Notes under the pieces: generated by a model
What the model was told of the DNA's origin: nothing
The model's database searches: none
Seen by the model: only the letters and a program-made list of their open reading frames with translations
Made by a program: the position numbers and the translations under genes
DNA from: Stomorhina lunata
Lineage: Eukaryota; Arthropoda; Insecta; Diptera; Rhiniidae
NCBI GenBank assembly: GCA_933228675.1
Contig: OW121744.1
Coordinates: 58,113,775-58,177,774 of the forward strand
Length of the DNA stretch: 64,000 bases
Direction of reading: 5' to 3'
In this document: piece by piece, positions 44,820-54,724 of the stretch
Layout of the letters: the number at the start of each line of letters is the position of its first letter
Position numbering within the stretch: position 1 is the first letter of the stretch

Positions 44820-46673
44820 CACTCAGGGAAAAAACGTGCTGATAATAAGATTTTCTGCTTGAAATCGAAACTTTTTCTGCTTGAAAGTAGAGTAAATACG
44901 AAAAATCTTATTTTGAGAATAAAATCATATTTTTTTAAGATTCTTTGTAAGATCGCAATCTTAAAAAAAATCTAAGCACAGGATCGATAACTAAGAATGT
45001 GTTCTTATTAATTAAGATTAAATTCTTAATTTTTAAGAATGCTCTCTTAATTAATAAGAACATAATCTTAAATAATAAGAACGCATTCTTATTTATCGAT
45101 CTGGTTCTTAGAACTTTTTCAAGATTGCGATCTTACAAACAATCTTGAAAAATAAGATTTTATTCTTAAAATAAGATTTTTCGCATTTACTCTACTTTCA
45201 AGCAGAAAAAGTTTCGATTTCAAACAGAAAATCTTATTTTAAGCACGTTTTTTCTTATTATAATATTCGTATTCGGTGATAAAATAAAACACATTTTTTA
45301 TTATTTTTTTCCCCTTTCGAGGAATGTAATAGTATTTCTATATTTTAAAACTTTGATTTATTTATTTTAGATTATAGGTAGTTAGTAAAAAATTTTATCC
45401 TAAAAATACCTTGACTTCATCTTCCGTTGGAAAAAGTGTGCATATTTCTGTCAATATATCTTGGAAATCGTGATAATAAAGTGTGAGATCCTTTTTTAGA
45501 ATTTGATGTACTATAATCTGGATCAGCTCATCACGATAACTAGTTTAAATCTTTGCGTGAAGCATAAAATTCTAGGATGTTTTTGCCACTTACTGATTCA
45601 TTCAATAATGAAGCTAAATCCTATATAAATAAACGAAAATATTTTATGTTTTGTACACATTTTAATTTATTAAGTAATTATCTAACACTTTTACCTTGTC
45701 AAACACTTTTTTGTTAACTTCCACATTTACAGAAGACGATGAAGTTGAAGTTACATCTGGACATTTTTGTAGCCACTGACCTACCTTCGACGGCATCGAA
45801 AGTGTATCTTCATGAATTTCAAACTAAAGGACAAAACTTTTAGTGGTTTAATTTACTTTCTAAATAAAATATTAAAACCTGTTTATTTTTCCAGACAAAT
45901 AATTTTTCACTGCTTTCATATACTGCAGACTTCTAAAAGTTACATTTGAGCCTGAAACAAATTAAATTTATATAATTTTTTATAAAGAAATTTACTTATG
46001 TATTTATAAATATGATGAAAAACTTACGCTGCAGGTACGGAAAAACGAATTCCAGATCGAATTCTTTCAAAAGATTTTTTAGCAACGCGTCATCGTCCAA
46101 GAAATCTCATGAAATTTCTTGTGAAGGGCAGTTCATTTCGCACTCCCCATCACACACCGGAACTAAATTGCCTTCTATTGGAATATTTAAAAGGATCACT
46201 TCATCCGGATTAAGGTTTTCCATTTATATTTCGTATTAAATTTATATTTTTTCTCAAAAAATTAGTTTTTCACTTTTTCGCAACTACTTTGGTCGGCGGA
46301 TTACAATTTATGACAAAATACTGAGAAATTTCCCTAAAACAAGCACACAAATCTACAAAATCAAGAATACGATCTTAAGATTAGAACTTACAATCTTCAA
46401 AATAAGAATAAAATCTTGAAATCAAGATCACAATCTTAAAATAAAGAATACGATCTAAAATTAAGATTTAAAATCTTATAATAAGATTAAAATCTTAAAA
46501 GCAAACAAATTGCATGTTATTTTTAGATTGTATTCTCAAAACTAAGAATTTATTCTTAAATTTAAGAATATAAATCTTACTGGCTATATTTTCAAGATTG
46601 AAAATTCAAGATTTCGCAATCTTATATTGTAGATTTTTTTTCTTGAAATCAGATCTTCATTTTTCTCTTAGTG
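44820..46673. mobile_element. TA-flanked TIR element with palindromic ends and an internal spliced gene
   Basis: Ends CACTCAGGGAAAAA (44820) and, inverted, CACTAAGAGAAAAA (from 46673), each flanked by TA. The left end region (about 44832-45255) is a large imperfect palindrome, with arms of roughly 100 bp or more that include GAAATCGAAACTTTTTCTGC and its inverse. The centre of the palindrome and the right end region (46330-46660) are packed with TAAGAT/ATCTTA and AAGAAT/ATTCTT words in both orientations. Between them a minus-strand multi-exon gene relic occupies 45410-46223. The TA flanks fit Tc1/mariner/pogo-like insertion, but the gene does not look like such a transposase. Confidence 0.75.
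45410..46223 (-). pseudogene. Four-exon gene relic of unknown function inside the TIR element
   Basis: Minus-strand exons: 46223-46028 (ATG; MENLNPDEVILLNIPIEGN ... LLKEFDLEFVFPYLQ), 45951-45879 (SNVTFRSLQYMKAVKNYLSG), 45823-45695 (FEIHEDTLSMPSKVGQWLQK, then VNVEVNKKVFDK) and 45620-45410 (DLASLLNESVSGKNILEFYA ... SYRDELIQIIVHQILKKDLT ... FPTEDEVK). All three introns begin GT and end AG and are 55-76 bp, typical of flies. Exons 1 and 2 join in phase and exons 3 and 4 join in phase. Damage: a TGA at codon 39, a one-base phase mismatch at the exon 2/3 junction, and one extra base in exon 4 that creates TAG. A donor-like GTATTT follows exon 4, so a fifth exon probably existed. The helical C-terminal half vaguely recalls uncharacterised insect proteins with a SAM-like start. 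I cannot name it. Confidence 0.7.
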
Positions 46674-46784
46674 TACATATTGAAAAAAACACCTATTTTA
46701 GCAAAAAGTTTAAAAAACGGCAACTCTGTCGACTATTTTTTTGTTCTTTTCTCTTTGAGCCGACCCGTGTTAATGATTGTGGAC

Positions 46785-46907
46785 AATATTAAGACTCGTG
46801 TTTATAGGGACAAGCCTGCAACGATTGATACACTGGATGCCAATATTGAAAAATGTATTTGTAAGTTAAAGGTTGATATGTTGAGAAGTAGCCGCCGTCA
46901 ACATTAA
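46785..46907 (+). pseudogene. rosa-like (DD41D) transposase C-terminal fragment
   Basis: The frame reads DNIKTRVYRDKPATIDTLDA, NIEKCICKLKVDMLRSSRRQ, H. It matches the C-terminal pattern V-Y-A-x-x-P-x-T-x-x-x-L-x-x-N-I of the DD41D transposases at 8.1 and 51.9 kb. No catalytic residue is included. It is a small fragment next to a SINE-like unit. Confidence 0.6.
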
Positions 46908-46911
46908 ATTT

Positions 46912-47112
46912 AAAAGTGCTGGGGCTTAGTTGTTTAGCACGTCAACTACTAAGCGTAACATATCATATTCTGCCCGAGTTCGATCCCCAGTCAAGGCAAA
47001 CATTAATTTCTAAATTTATTCATTTTAAAATTATTGATTACTACAGCTTACTCCATTGGCGATAAGCCCTACAGCATTTAGCACGCCATCGATGTAAAAA
47101 AAATAAAAATGG
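46912..47112 (+). mobile_element. tRNA-derived SINE candidate
   Basis: The head has GGGCTTAGTTGTTTAGCACG (box-A-like) and, about 45 bases on, CCCGAGTTCGATCCCCAG (box B, GTTCGATCC). A unique body with GGCGATAAGCCCTACAGC follows, then an A-rich tail (47096-47111). The layout (pol III boxes, body, A tail) is that of a SINE. No second copy is in the window, and box A is weak. Confidence 0.5.
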
Positions 47113-47273
47113 CTGTGGAACAAAAAGGTTGAATAATGCATCCACCTAAGATTATATATTATATTTAAAACAATTATCGTTCTATTGTTTTTTATATGAT
47201 AAGGCGTATCTGTAAGTTCTTGAAAATATATATAAATTCCAACAAAATTTGTGGCTTACTGGTGCATTTAAAT

Positions 47274-47332
47274 CAGTGATAGTCAGTACAACAACTCCCG
47301 TGGTAGGAAAGCAAAATTGGTGAGCATCTCTG
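47274..47332. mobile_element. 59-bp hAT-like mini-insertion
   Basis: The segment starts CAGTGATAGTCA and ends GTGAGCATCTCTG (inverse CAGAGATGCTCAC). It is flanked by perfect 8-bp ATTTAAAT copies (47266-47273 and 47333-47340), and beyond these by TGC and GCA. CAG ends plus an 8-bp duplication fit hAT. The target would have been the palindrome TGCATTTAAATGCA. Confidence 0.6.
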
Positions 47333-47475
47333 ATTTAAATGCAGTTACATAAGATATAGACTTGACCTTAACCCTTCTACTTTCCTTGGATTTGTGCCCT
47401 TTATATTACCCTTTGGGTCAATATGACCCAACAATGAAATATTAACAAAATTGGATATTTAACATTGATTTTTAA

Positions 47476-48550
47476 TTTAGAACCAGCACAGGTCATCCCC
47501 TGCCCCTTCTTATCCAATGCATTGTGTTGGAAGTAGGAAAATAGGTTATGGGAATGAGGATAGATGGAGTAGTCTTTATGGCTTTAAATTTACCTATATT
47601 GCAACTGGCAGGGAAAACTTCTGCGGGAAGTGAATTCCATATACGAACTATACGGCTGAATATAGCGTGTTGTTCGGTCTACTGGCCAATCGACCACAAA
47701 GGAATGAGCTCTAACAGAATGACGTGTATTGCGTAAAAAAGTCCGAGTTTCGGAAACGAGTTCTCTGATTTCGTTAGAGCACTTTCAAAAGTATTAACAA
47801 TAGAACAGTGTGACACAACTCAAATTGCGATGGTACTCCTGTAAATCAATAGAGTTGGATACCCCACTGTCCCGATGAGCACTTTCGCCATTTCGTACAC
47901 CAGGTCGAGAAGCTCCAAAATAGACTTTGAAGTTCCGGCACATACATGAGGTGGTGTAAATAATAAGGAGATCAGATGGAGTGAACTATCTCTTGCACCG
48001 TTTTAGAAAACCGAGGCACTTGAATGCTTCTTTCGACACTTGAAAGATATATTTTGTTGAACGGACATCACATTGATGAAGAAACATGGTTTCCCGCGCG
48101 TTTATGCATAAGCATACAACATCTATTCGCACGACCCCATTCTGAAATTGTTTCTAAATATCGATTTAATAATTAATTCATGTTTTGTCTCATAGCGCCA
48201 ACCTAAAGGAGGCTTGGACTACGATTGAATGAATATAAATGGCAAATATTGCTGTCATCTGCAAAAGAGTAGATAGGATTGGAAGTTTGATGTTGAAGGA
48301 CATTTATAAAGATAAGAAATAGAGTTGGAGAAAAAACAGAGCTTGCGGTAGCTCTGAATTAACCTTGAATTCTATAACAACTCGTATAGAGCGATCTCTG
48401 AGGAAGCTCAATATAAACCGAGAGAAGTTATTACCGATACCAAAGGCAATAAGTTTTGATAGAAGTGCTCCGTGCCACACTATATCAAACGCCTTGGAAA
48501 TATTCTTCGCCAAATATGCTCATTTGTTAGCTCATTGATTTGCAAGTTCT
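47476..48550 (-). pseudogene. Jockey-type LINE, RT to 3' end, degenerate
   Basis: Minus-strand reading: KAFDIVWHGALLSKLIAFGI, GNNFSRFILSFLRDRSIRVV (RT fingers/palm, with AFDxVWH). Frameshifts follow, then KEAFKC near 48025 and FLRNTRH...FVVDWPVDRTT near 47720. It ends YSIYPHSHNLFSYFQHN at about 47515, matching the 3' segment at 16.6-16.9 kb. It is 5'-truncated at about 48550, where the CCGAGC-hairpin repeat starts. It lies inside the piggyBac-like element, so it inserted later. Many stops make it inactive. Confidence 0.85.
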
Positions 48551-48739
48551 ACTAAAGTACCTGGTTGACCGAGCCTTGCTCGGAGCTTTATGATAAGCAT
48601 TTTCAGGAAAATTTTAAAGTTTTTATGTATTTTATATTATAAAGTGCTAAAATAAATTTAGAGGAAAGACATTGTAGAAATATTCAGTTATTTTTGAATT
48701 ATTTGATTTATTTTGTCCGACCAACACATAGTTTGCATA

Positions 48740-49520
48740 GTTTACAGTTTAACTCATTTTGAATAATTTTGGAAATTATTCATATCAACAGAAACCTCTG
48801 TCGACTCATGCGCAACAACTTTGCTAAAGATTATAGTCTGAGCAAATGCACAGTTTACGTTTTAATTCATTTTGAGTAGTTTGCAGTAGCGCCACCTGAA
48901 GTTGTTCATACCATATAAGAAACCTTTGTCTGCTTATTCGTAACAACTTTGCTTATGATTATAACATGATCAAATGCACAGTTTACGATTTAATTCATTT
49001 TGAGTAATTTTCTGTGGCGCCACCTGCCGGACTTTGCTCATTCCAATTCATAAACCTTCTTCGGCTTATCCGTAACAACTTTGCTGAAGATTATAGCATG
49101 ATTAAATGTACAGCATACGATTAAATTGACTTTGAGTAAATTTCAGTAGCGCCACCTGTCGAAATTTCTTCATACCAACTAAGAAACCTTCGTCGGCTCA
49201 TGTGCAACAACTTTGCTAAAGATTGTAGCATGATTAAATGTACAGATTACGATTAAATTGACTTTGAGTAAGTTTCTGTAGCGCCACCTGTCGGAAATTA
49301 TTCATACCAACTAAAAAGCCTTCGTCGGCTCATGCGCTACAACTTTGCTAAAGATCATAGCATGATCAAATGTACAGTTTACGATTTAATTAATTTTTAG
49401 TAATTTTCAGTGGCGCCATCTGTCGGAAATTAGTCTTATCAACTTTAAAACCTTCGCCGGCTTATCCGCAACATCTTCGCTAAAGAGCATAACACAATCA
49501 AATTCACAGTTTACTATTCT
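48740..49520. repeat. 131-bp minisatellite, about six units
   Basis: The anchor AACAACTTTGCT (with variants) recurs at about 48813, 48941, 49072, 49203, 49336 and 49468, a spacing of 128-133. Each unit also has AGCGCCACCTGTCGG and CAGTTTACGATTTAAT. Units differ by 10-20 percent, so the array is not freshly homogenised. Confidence 0.9.
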
Positions 49521-50157
49521 ATAAAGAACATACATACAGACAAACATTCATTTGTTTAAAATAATACTAATTTTTCCCCCTTTTTATTCCCTAATTTCTA
49601 AAAGTTCCATATGTATATTTGGTACTTTTTTGGTGCCAATTGAATTCGGTACATTTTTTTAAAACGCATTTAACATAATGTATAATGTTCCTATTCATAT
49701 TACTTTGGAGATGTTAAGTTATCATTTTATCCCTTTTTTACCCATTTCGGCTCCAAAATCAAAAAAGTACCAAATACGTGTTTCATGTTTTTTGTACATC
49801 TATTGATTGCAGTACCAAGTTTCTTTCTATATTCTTTAGTTTAAAATATAAGAGTGGGTTAAAAAGGTGCCAAAAAAACTATTTTCACCCTTTTTTACCC
49901 CCTATCGGACATAGTTTCAAAAAAGTACCAAACACCTGTCCGCTTATTTTCAAAGCTGTTTAAAACGTAATTTTAATTTTGTTTCTATACCTATTACTTT
50001 AGGAGACATAGCGTTTTCGATTTTTTCCCCTTTTTACCCGTTTTTACCCTCTTAGAGGTAAAAGTTCCAAAAGTCCCTTCTTCTTCGACCTATACATCAA
50101 AAAAGATACCCACTATCTAAATTTTATCAAAATCGTTAGAGCCGTTTTCGAGATAGC

Positions 50158-50163
<6 letters not shown>

Positions 50164-50190
<27 letters not shown>
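50164..50190. repeat. (TA)n microsatellite
   Basis: About thirteen TA units follow GAGATAGCCATTCTA and form the right end of the surrounding repeat. Confidence 0.95.
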
Positions 50191-50194
<4 letters not shown>

Positions 50195-50548
50195 TATTGC
50201 TCGTTTAAGAATATAAGATAAAGCTTGCTTCTGAAGATGATTCTGAATGAAGGTGAACTCGATTCAATTATGTTCAATAGGAAAAAAAATTATAAAGTGT
50301 AATTAAGCTTGAAATATCGCTTGTTGGGTCATATTGACCCAAAGGGTATTAAATGTGTGTAAATCATTTCAAAACAAATGTGGAGGGGGGGGGAAAATTT
50401 TTAATTTTCTTATTTTCTTATAAAAACATAATTTTCGTCCCTGTAATGGATAAATAAAAGTTTCAAGTTCATATCTAAATATTTAAGGGGAAAATTTTGC
50501 GTTTGAAAAACAAAATTGGGTCAAATTGACCCAAGGAGAGTATAAGGG

Positions 50549-51665
50549 TTAATGCAAATCCTGTAATTGAAATTTACTTTAGCTGCCACCGTAGGAGTGA
50601 AATTTTAGATTAAATTATTCAAATTCAGTCATTTATTGCTAACAAGTTAGATTTTTAAAAGGTGAAAATATTTATTTGCTTATAAAATAAAATATGAAAA
50701 TGTAAATCTAAAATTTGCATAGATTGAGTGACAGGTTCAAAAGGTAGCCTGTCAAGAAAGATATTGTTGCATTGTACAACAAAAAGAATAATTGAAAAGT
50801 AACAACTTAATATCGTTCACATATTGATGAAGTATTGAAAGTAAAAAAAAAAAACAAATAATTTAAAAATGTAAAACTGTGCTCTATTATACAAGTAAAC
50901 TTAAAGATATTACAATATTAAGAAATACCATTATTTTTAATTAAAACTTTAGAAGTAGTGATCCCAAAACTTTTGCAAATGCAAGGACAAACTTTACCTG
51001 CAAATTTTCCTACACACTGTAAATAAATTAAAAATGTCAAATATTTTCTGCCCATAAGTAACAACCACCTTCTATGTCCGTCTGTCTCACAGCATGCATG
51101 CATGTGTCTTATTTAAATTATAAATCAGAACCGCCTAACCAATTGAAATCAATCACATCAATTAAATTAGTCGTTAACATATCAACTTTTACACATTTAA
51201 CAATTTGTTTAGACACATAGTAATATTATCACTTGTAAAATGACTTGTTTTTTTCAGCTTCAATTTCAAAATCCATTTATTACGATTATTTTAAATTCTT
51301 GTTAAAACAACTAAGACTTTAATATAATATGATTTATATCAAATCGAAACATTTAAAAGCAAAACTTTATATTCATATTGACTTAAGACTTATGAGATTA
51401 AACGAAACCCTTTGACTTTAATGGGATTTAATCATTTATTCATTGGCTGTGTAAAGAGATATTGTTTGAATAATATGGACAAGAACTACGAACAAATAAT
51501 ATTAATGTACTTTTTCTGTTTGTTTCTAACAACAGACGAGATAAAAACTGAAGGAACTTAGAATGAAAATAACGGGTGGCTGATTAAAACTGCTACCAAA
51601 AAAAAAAAAGTTTTTTCTCTGTAACCCTTGTTCCATTTTTATTTAGTTTAAGATTGATCCTTAGA
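50549..51665. other. AT-rich non-coding stretch
   Basis: No gene is recognised. It holds poly-A runs (about 50846 and 51598) and a short GCATGCATGCATG run at about 51093. No TE end was identified. Confidence 0.4.
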
Positions 51666-51741
51666 TTTAAAGAAAATCGAGAACTGAAACAAATTAGCAA
51701 GAATTTTGATAGTGCGCCGCTTTCACGCTTTTAAGTCTGTA

Positions 51742-53044
51742 ATGGGTGTTTTTTTTAGAGGTATATAACTTCGAATTGAAATAAAACACAAGAAAATCGT
51801 TTTAATGTCCATCAATTTGGCTTTATTGGAAGGATAATTTTATGCCATTAATGTTTAAATATGATTTCGGGCATGTGGCCGCCGCGGCTGGCTCGAATAA
51901 AGCCAATTCTACAGGTCCAATTTTCAACTACTTTTTCAGGCATATGGGGCCGTATTTTGGCAATAACGCCACGAATGTTGGCTTCCAAGTCCCCTAACGT
52001 TTCTGGGTTGTTGGCGTAGACGAGCGACTTCACATATCCCCAAAGAAAATAATCCAGTGGTGTCAAATCGCACGATCTTGGTGGCCAATTGACAGGTCCA
52101 TTCCGCGAAATTATGCGCTCATCGAATGTTTCCTTCAACAAATCAATTGTGACGTGCGCTGTGTGGCATGTAGCGCCGTCTTGTTGGAACCACAACTCAT
52201 CCACATTCATGCCATCCAATTGGGGAACAAAATAGTCGATTATCATGGCTCTATACCGGTCTCCATTTATGGCAACTGACTCTCCAGCATTATTTCGGAA
52301 GAAGTGTGGCCCAATGACTCCACCAGCCCATAGAGCACACCAAACAGTCAGTTTTGTGGATATAATGGCGTCTCAAGGGTCTCATGTGGATTCTCTTCAC
52401 TCCAAATGCGGCAATTTTGCTTGTTGACGTAGCCATTCAACCAAAAATGAGCCTCATTACTGAACAAAATTTTGCGATGAAAATCAGCATCGAGATCAAT
52501 CTCATTTTCGGCCCATACACCAAAATCACGACGCATTGCATGGTCTCGCGGCTTTAATTCTTGCTCAAACTGGATCTTGTAAGGTCGCAAGACAAGATCT
52601 TTGCGCAAAATCTTCCATAAAGTTGATGGACAAAGCTCCAATTGCTGTGCACGGTGGCGAATCGATTCATTCGGGTCCTCTTCAACACTTTGCTCTACAG
52701 CGGCAATTGTTTCTTCGGTGCGCACTGTTCGACGTCGCTGCGGATGCGTATTATCACATAGAGTAAACGTAGTGCGAAAACGATCCATGGTTAACCGAAT
52801 TAATTGCTCTGATGGACGATTATGTCGACCATAAAATGGACGGAGCTTGCGGTAAACTTCGCGAACTGAACCATTATTTTCGAAATAAATTTGCACGATT
52901 TGCAAGCGTTGTTCTTTTGTCAACCTGTTCATGATGAAATGGCAAACCAAACTAAATATTAATCACTTGACAGCTGACAAAATGGCCGCCAGTTAAAAAA
53001 GTGATGCCAACTTAAAGTTCTATACCTCAATAAAAAACACCCGA
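51742..53044 (-). mobile_element. DD41D (rosa-type) mariner transposon, nearly intact
   Basis: The inverted ends share GGGTGTTTTTT and GAGGTATA.AACTT (51744 onward and inverse from 53042) and are flanked by TA (51740-51741 and 53045-53046). The length is 1.3 kb. The related sequence at 56640-56670 lacks it (CTGTAGAATATTAGCACG uninterrupted), which confirms insertion at TA. The interior is one minus-strand transposase gene with a single frameshift. It is the best preserved transposon in the window and probably the youngest mariner relative. Confidence 0.9.
51848..52950 (-). pseudogene. DD41D mariner-superfamily transposase with one frameshift and a D-to-N change
   Basis: The likely start is the second Met (MNRLTKEQRLQIVQIYFENN), giving about 360 codons. 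The N-terminal part is a helix-turn-helix (RLTKEQR...GSVREVYRKLRPFYG, then ESIRHRAQQLELCPSTLWKI). The catalytic domain has FSNEAHFWLNG, LWFQQDGATCHTAH and SCDLTPLDYFLWGYVKS. Counting from the D of QQD to the D of PLDYF leaves 41 residues, hence DD41D as in rosa elements. The first catalytic residue is N (FSNEAHF; related copies have D), and a run of A near 52351 has lost one base, ending the first frame at TPLYPQN. The second frame runs to a natural stop after EIIFKH. It was a cut-and-paste transposase; both lesions make it inactive. Confidence 0.9.
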
Positions 53045-53423
53045 TAGTTTCCGTCCAAAGAGAAAATATTAGCACGTTTGTCGGCACACTCAGGAAATTA
53101 TTACAGTAACTGATTGTATGTTGTTTAGGAAATGTTCAGTTATGTTGTTTTCAAATGAATATTCATTTAAATTTACATGAAAATTGATTTTTAACATATT
53201 TATACATTTGTTTAAAAAACAACCTACAAAAAAATACTGAAAATCCGTAACATTTGAAAATATCAGTTGTTTAGTTTTTATATATTTTTTCAATTATTGT
53301 ATCAAATATAATTCGTATTTGTTTAATTATTGTTTTTCCTTAAGTATCTTAGGTTTGCTTACTGAAGAAACTTTTTATAACACTGGCCGCCTATCACGGG
53401 GTATGGCCTAAGCAAACAACAAA

Positions 53424-54724
53424 CCCAGTAAAACTTTTCATTACCAAATAATGAGTTAAACAGTTAAACTATTGAACACGAACTACTTACTCATTCGCTG
53501 TTTAAGTCATTACATTAACATGGGGATGTCATTGGAGGCAAGTACTTACCAATTGCAGAAAAGTAATGACTTGGCTAAGCAATTTGAAAGCAACAACAGC
53601 AACAACTTTTTTGTTGTTTTTTTATTAAAAACATATATTTTTAAATGAAATACAAAATTTTTTTTTATGATCCCATGGGGGCTCGAACCCAGACCCTCCG
53701 ACTGCTAGGCAGAGACTCTTCCACTGAGCTACTTCATATGTTGGAAACTTAGCAGCTTATAATTAATATAAACAATTTTTATTTTTAGATCCAAAATCAT
53801 GTGAAAATAACTTTGTTTTTCCCTGCTTTTTTTTTTGCTTTGTTGTAATTTTTGGAAAAATATTTTTATACGATTTTTTGTAATTATTTTATAACTTTTT
53901 TAAAGTTATTTTAAAACTTAAACAATTTAAATCTTCTTTTTTGAATAAGTTTTTACATAAGATTGACTCTTACTTACTTAAATGTTACAACCTGTTAATG
54001 TCGAAGTCCGAGCATATTTTAGAATTCCATTGATTTCGATCTTGTGCGAATATTCTCGAATTTTATAGGCCAAGCTTTGAAAAATGTTCCTCTACTTGGT
54101 CTTTCTATCGAAGTTTCGGACATCCTCCTCTAACATTAGGTAGTGGGACATTTCAATTCTAATTTTATCCTCTTCATTGTATTTTTTTTTTCAAGAGAGC
54201 GTTACTAGCCCGTAATCCTAACCCATTTTTATCGATCTTATGGGACAACTCTCGGAACATGTTAACACACAATATTAATGGGTGTTAAACTATCTCCCCG
54301 AGTGATACCATGAGGAGGTGTGTGTCCACAGTTGAGATGAAGGATGACCCAGATAAGTTGGGCTTACCAAGTTAAGACCAATTAGAATCGTGTTTGGTAT
54401 TCAACATCCCCTATATAATCAAAATTGACTCATGATGGTATTTTTTCATTAACGTGAGTTAGTTTTACAAATTTTTTTTACAGAAGATAATATTTAAGTT
54501 CTTAAAATTCAAAAATCATTTAAAAAGACTCTTTTAATAAAAAAAAAACTAAAAAAAGTTGTTGCCCTTGTTGGGATTTGAACCGGGGCCATTCAGTTTA
54601 AATTATCATCTTAATTACAAATAAGTACTTCTGTAATAACTTATTATTTATTCGGATGGTATGTTGTAGTCGTTACAAGGTATCCAGTTATCAGAGTACT
54701 TGCCATTACCAAAGTTTTGCTGGG
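53424..54724. mobile_element. Element Z, copy 2
   Basis: Ends CCCAGTAAAACTTT (53424) and inverse CCCAGCAAAACTTT (from 54724). The body matches 21649-22947 over its whole length with scattered single-base and homopolymer differences. Small length changes include a shorter CAACAACAG run and a longer poly-T near 53828. It is inserted within element W. Confidence 0.85.
53669..53740 (-). ncRNA. tRNA-like sequence in element Z copy 2
   Basis: It is the same box A (TAGCTCAGTGGAAGAG) and box B (GGTTCGAGCCC) arrangement as in copy 1, without change. Conservation between copies may reflect recent common origin rather than selection. It is not a foldable tRNA. Confidence 0.6.

Larger units (their letters stand above)
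48551..50192 (+). mobile_element. CCGAGC-hairpin repeat with minisatellite and (TA)n tail
   Basis: It begins near TACCTGGTTGACCGAGCC (hairpin CCGAGC-CTT-GCTCGG), includes the 131-bp tandem units, and has a 3' part with repeated GGTACTTTTTTGG / AAAAGTACCAAA words (about 49620-49935) and CGTTAGAGCCGTTTTCGAGA. It ends in (TA)n at 50164-50190. A partial copy lies at 6098-6345. Ending in a microsatellite recalls some LINE/RTE 3' ends, but no coding sequence was found, so the class is open. Confidence 0.55.
47372..50548. mobile_element. piggyBac-like element, filled by nested insertions
   Basis: TTAA (47368-47371) precedes CCCTTCTACTTTCCTTGG, and the inverse CCTTGG...CCCTTATACTCTCCTTGG end abuts TTAA at 50549-50552. 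TTAA duplications and CCC starts define piggyBac. Inside each end is an inverted subterminal repeat: GGGTCAATATGACCCAA at about 47416, its inverse at about 50324, and a third GGGTCAAATTGACCC at 50518. These palindromic sites may bind transposase. Of the original interior only about 100 bp on the left and 350 bp on the right remain. The rest is a Jockey copy and the CCGAGC-hairpin repeat. No piggyBac transposase is left. Confidence 0.75.

Noticed and set aside
46012..46239. 75-residue plus-strand open frame at the spliced-gene locus
   Set aside because: It is the antisense of exon 1 of the minus-strand gene, whose exons and splice sites fit much better.
52245..52834. Plus-strand open frames at 52245-52427, 52536-52766 and 52601-52834
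   Set aside because: They are antisense shadows of the DD41D transposase on the minus strand.
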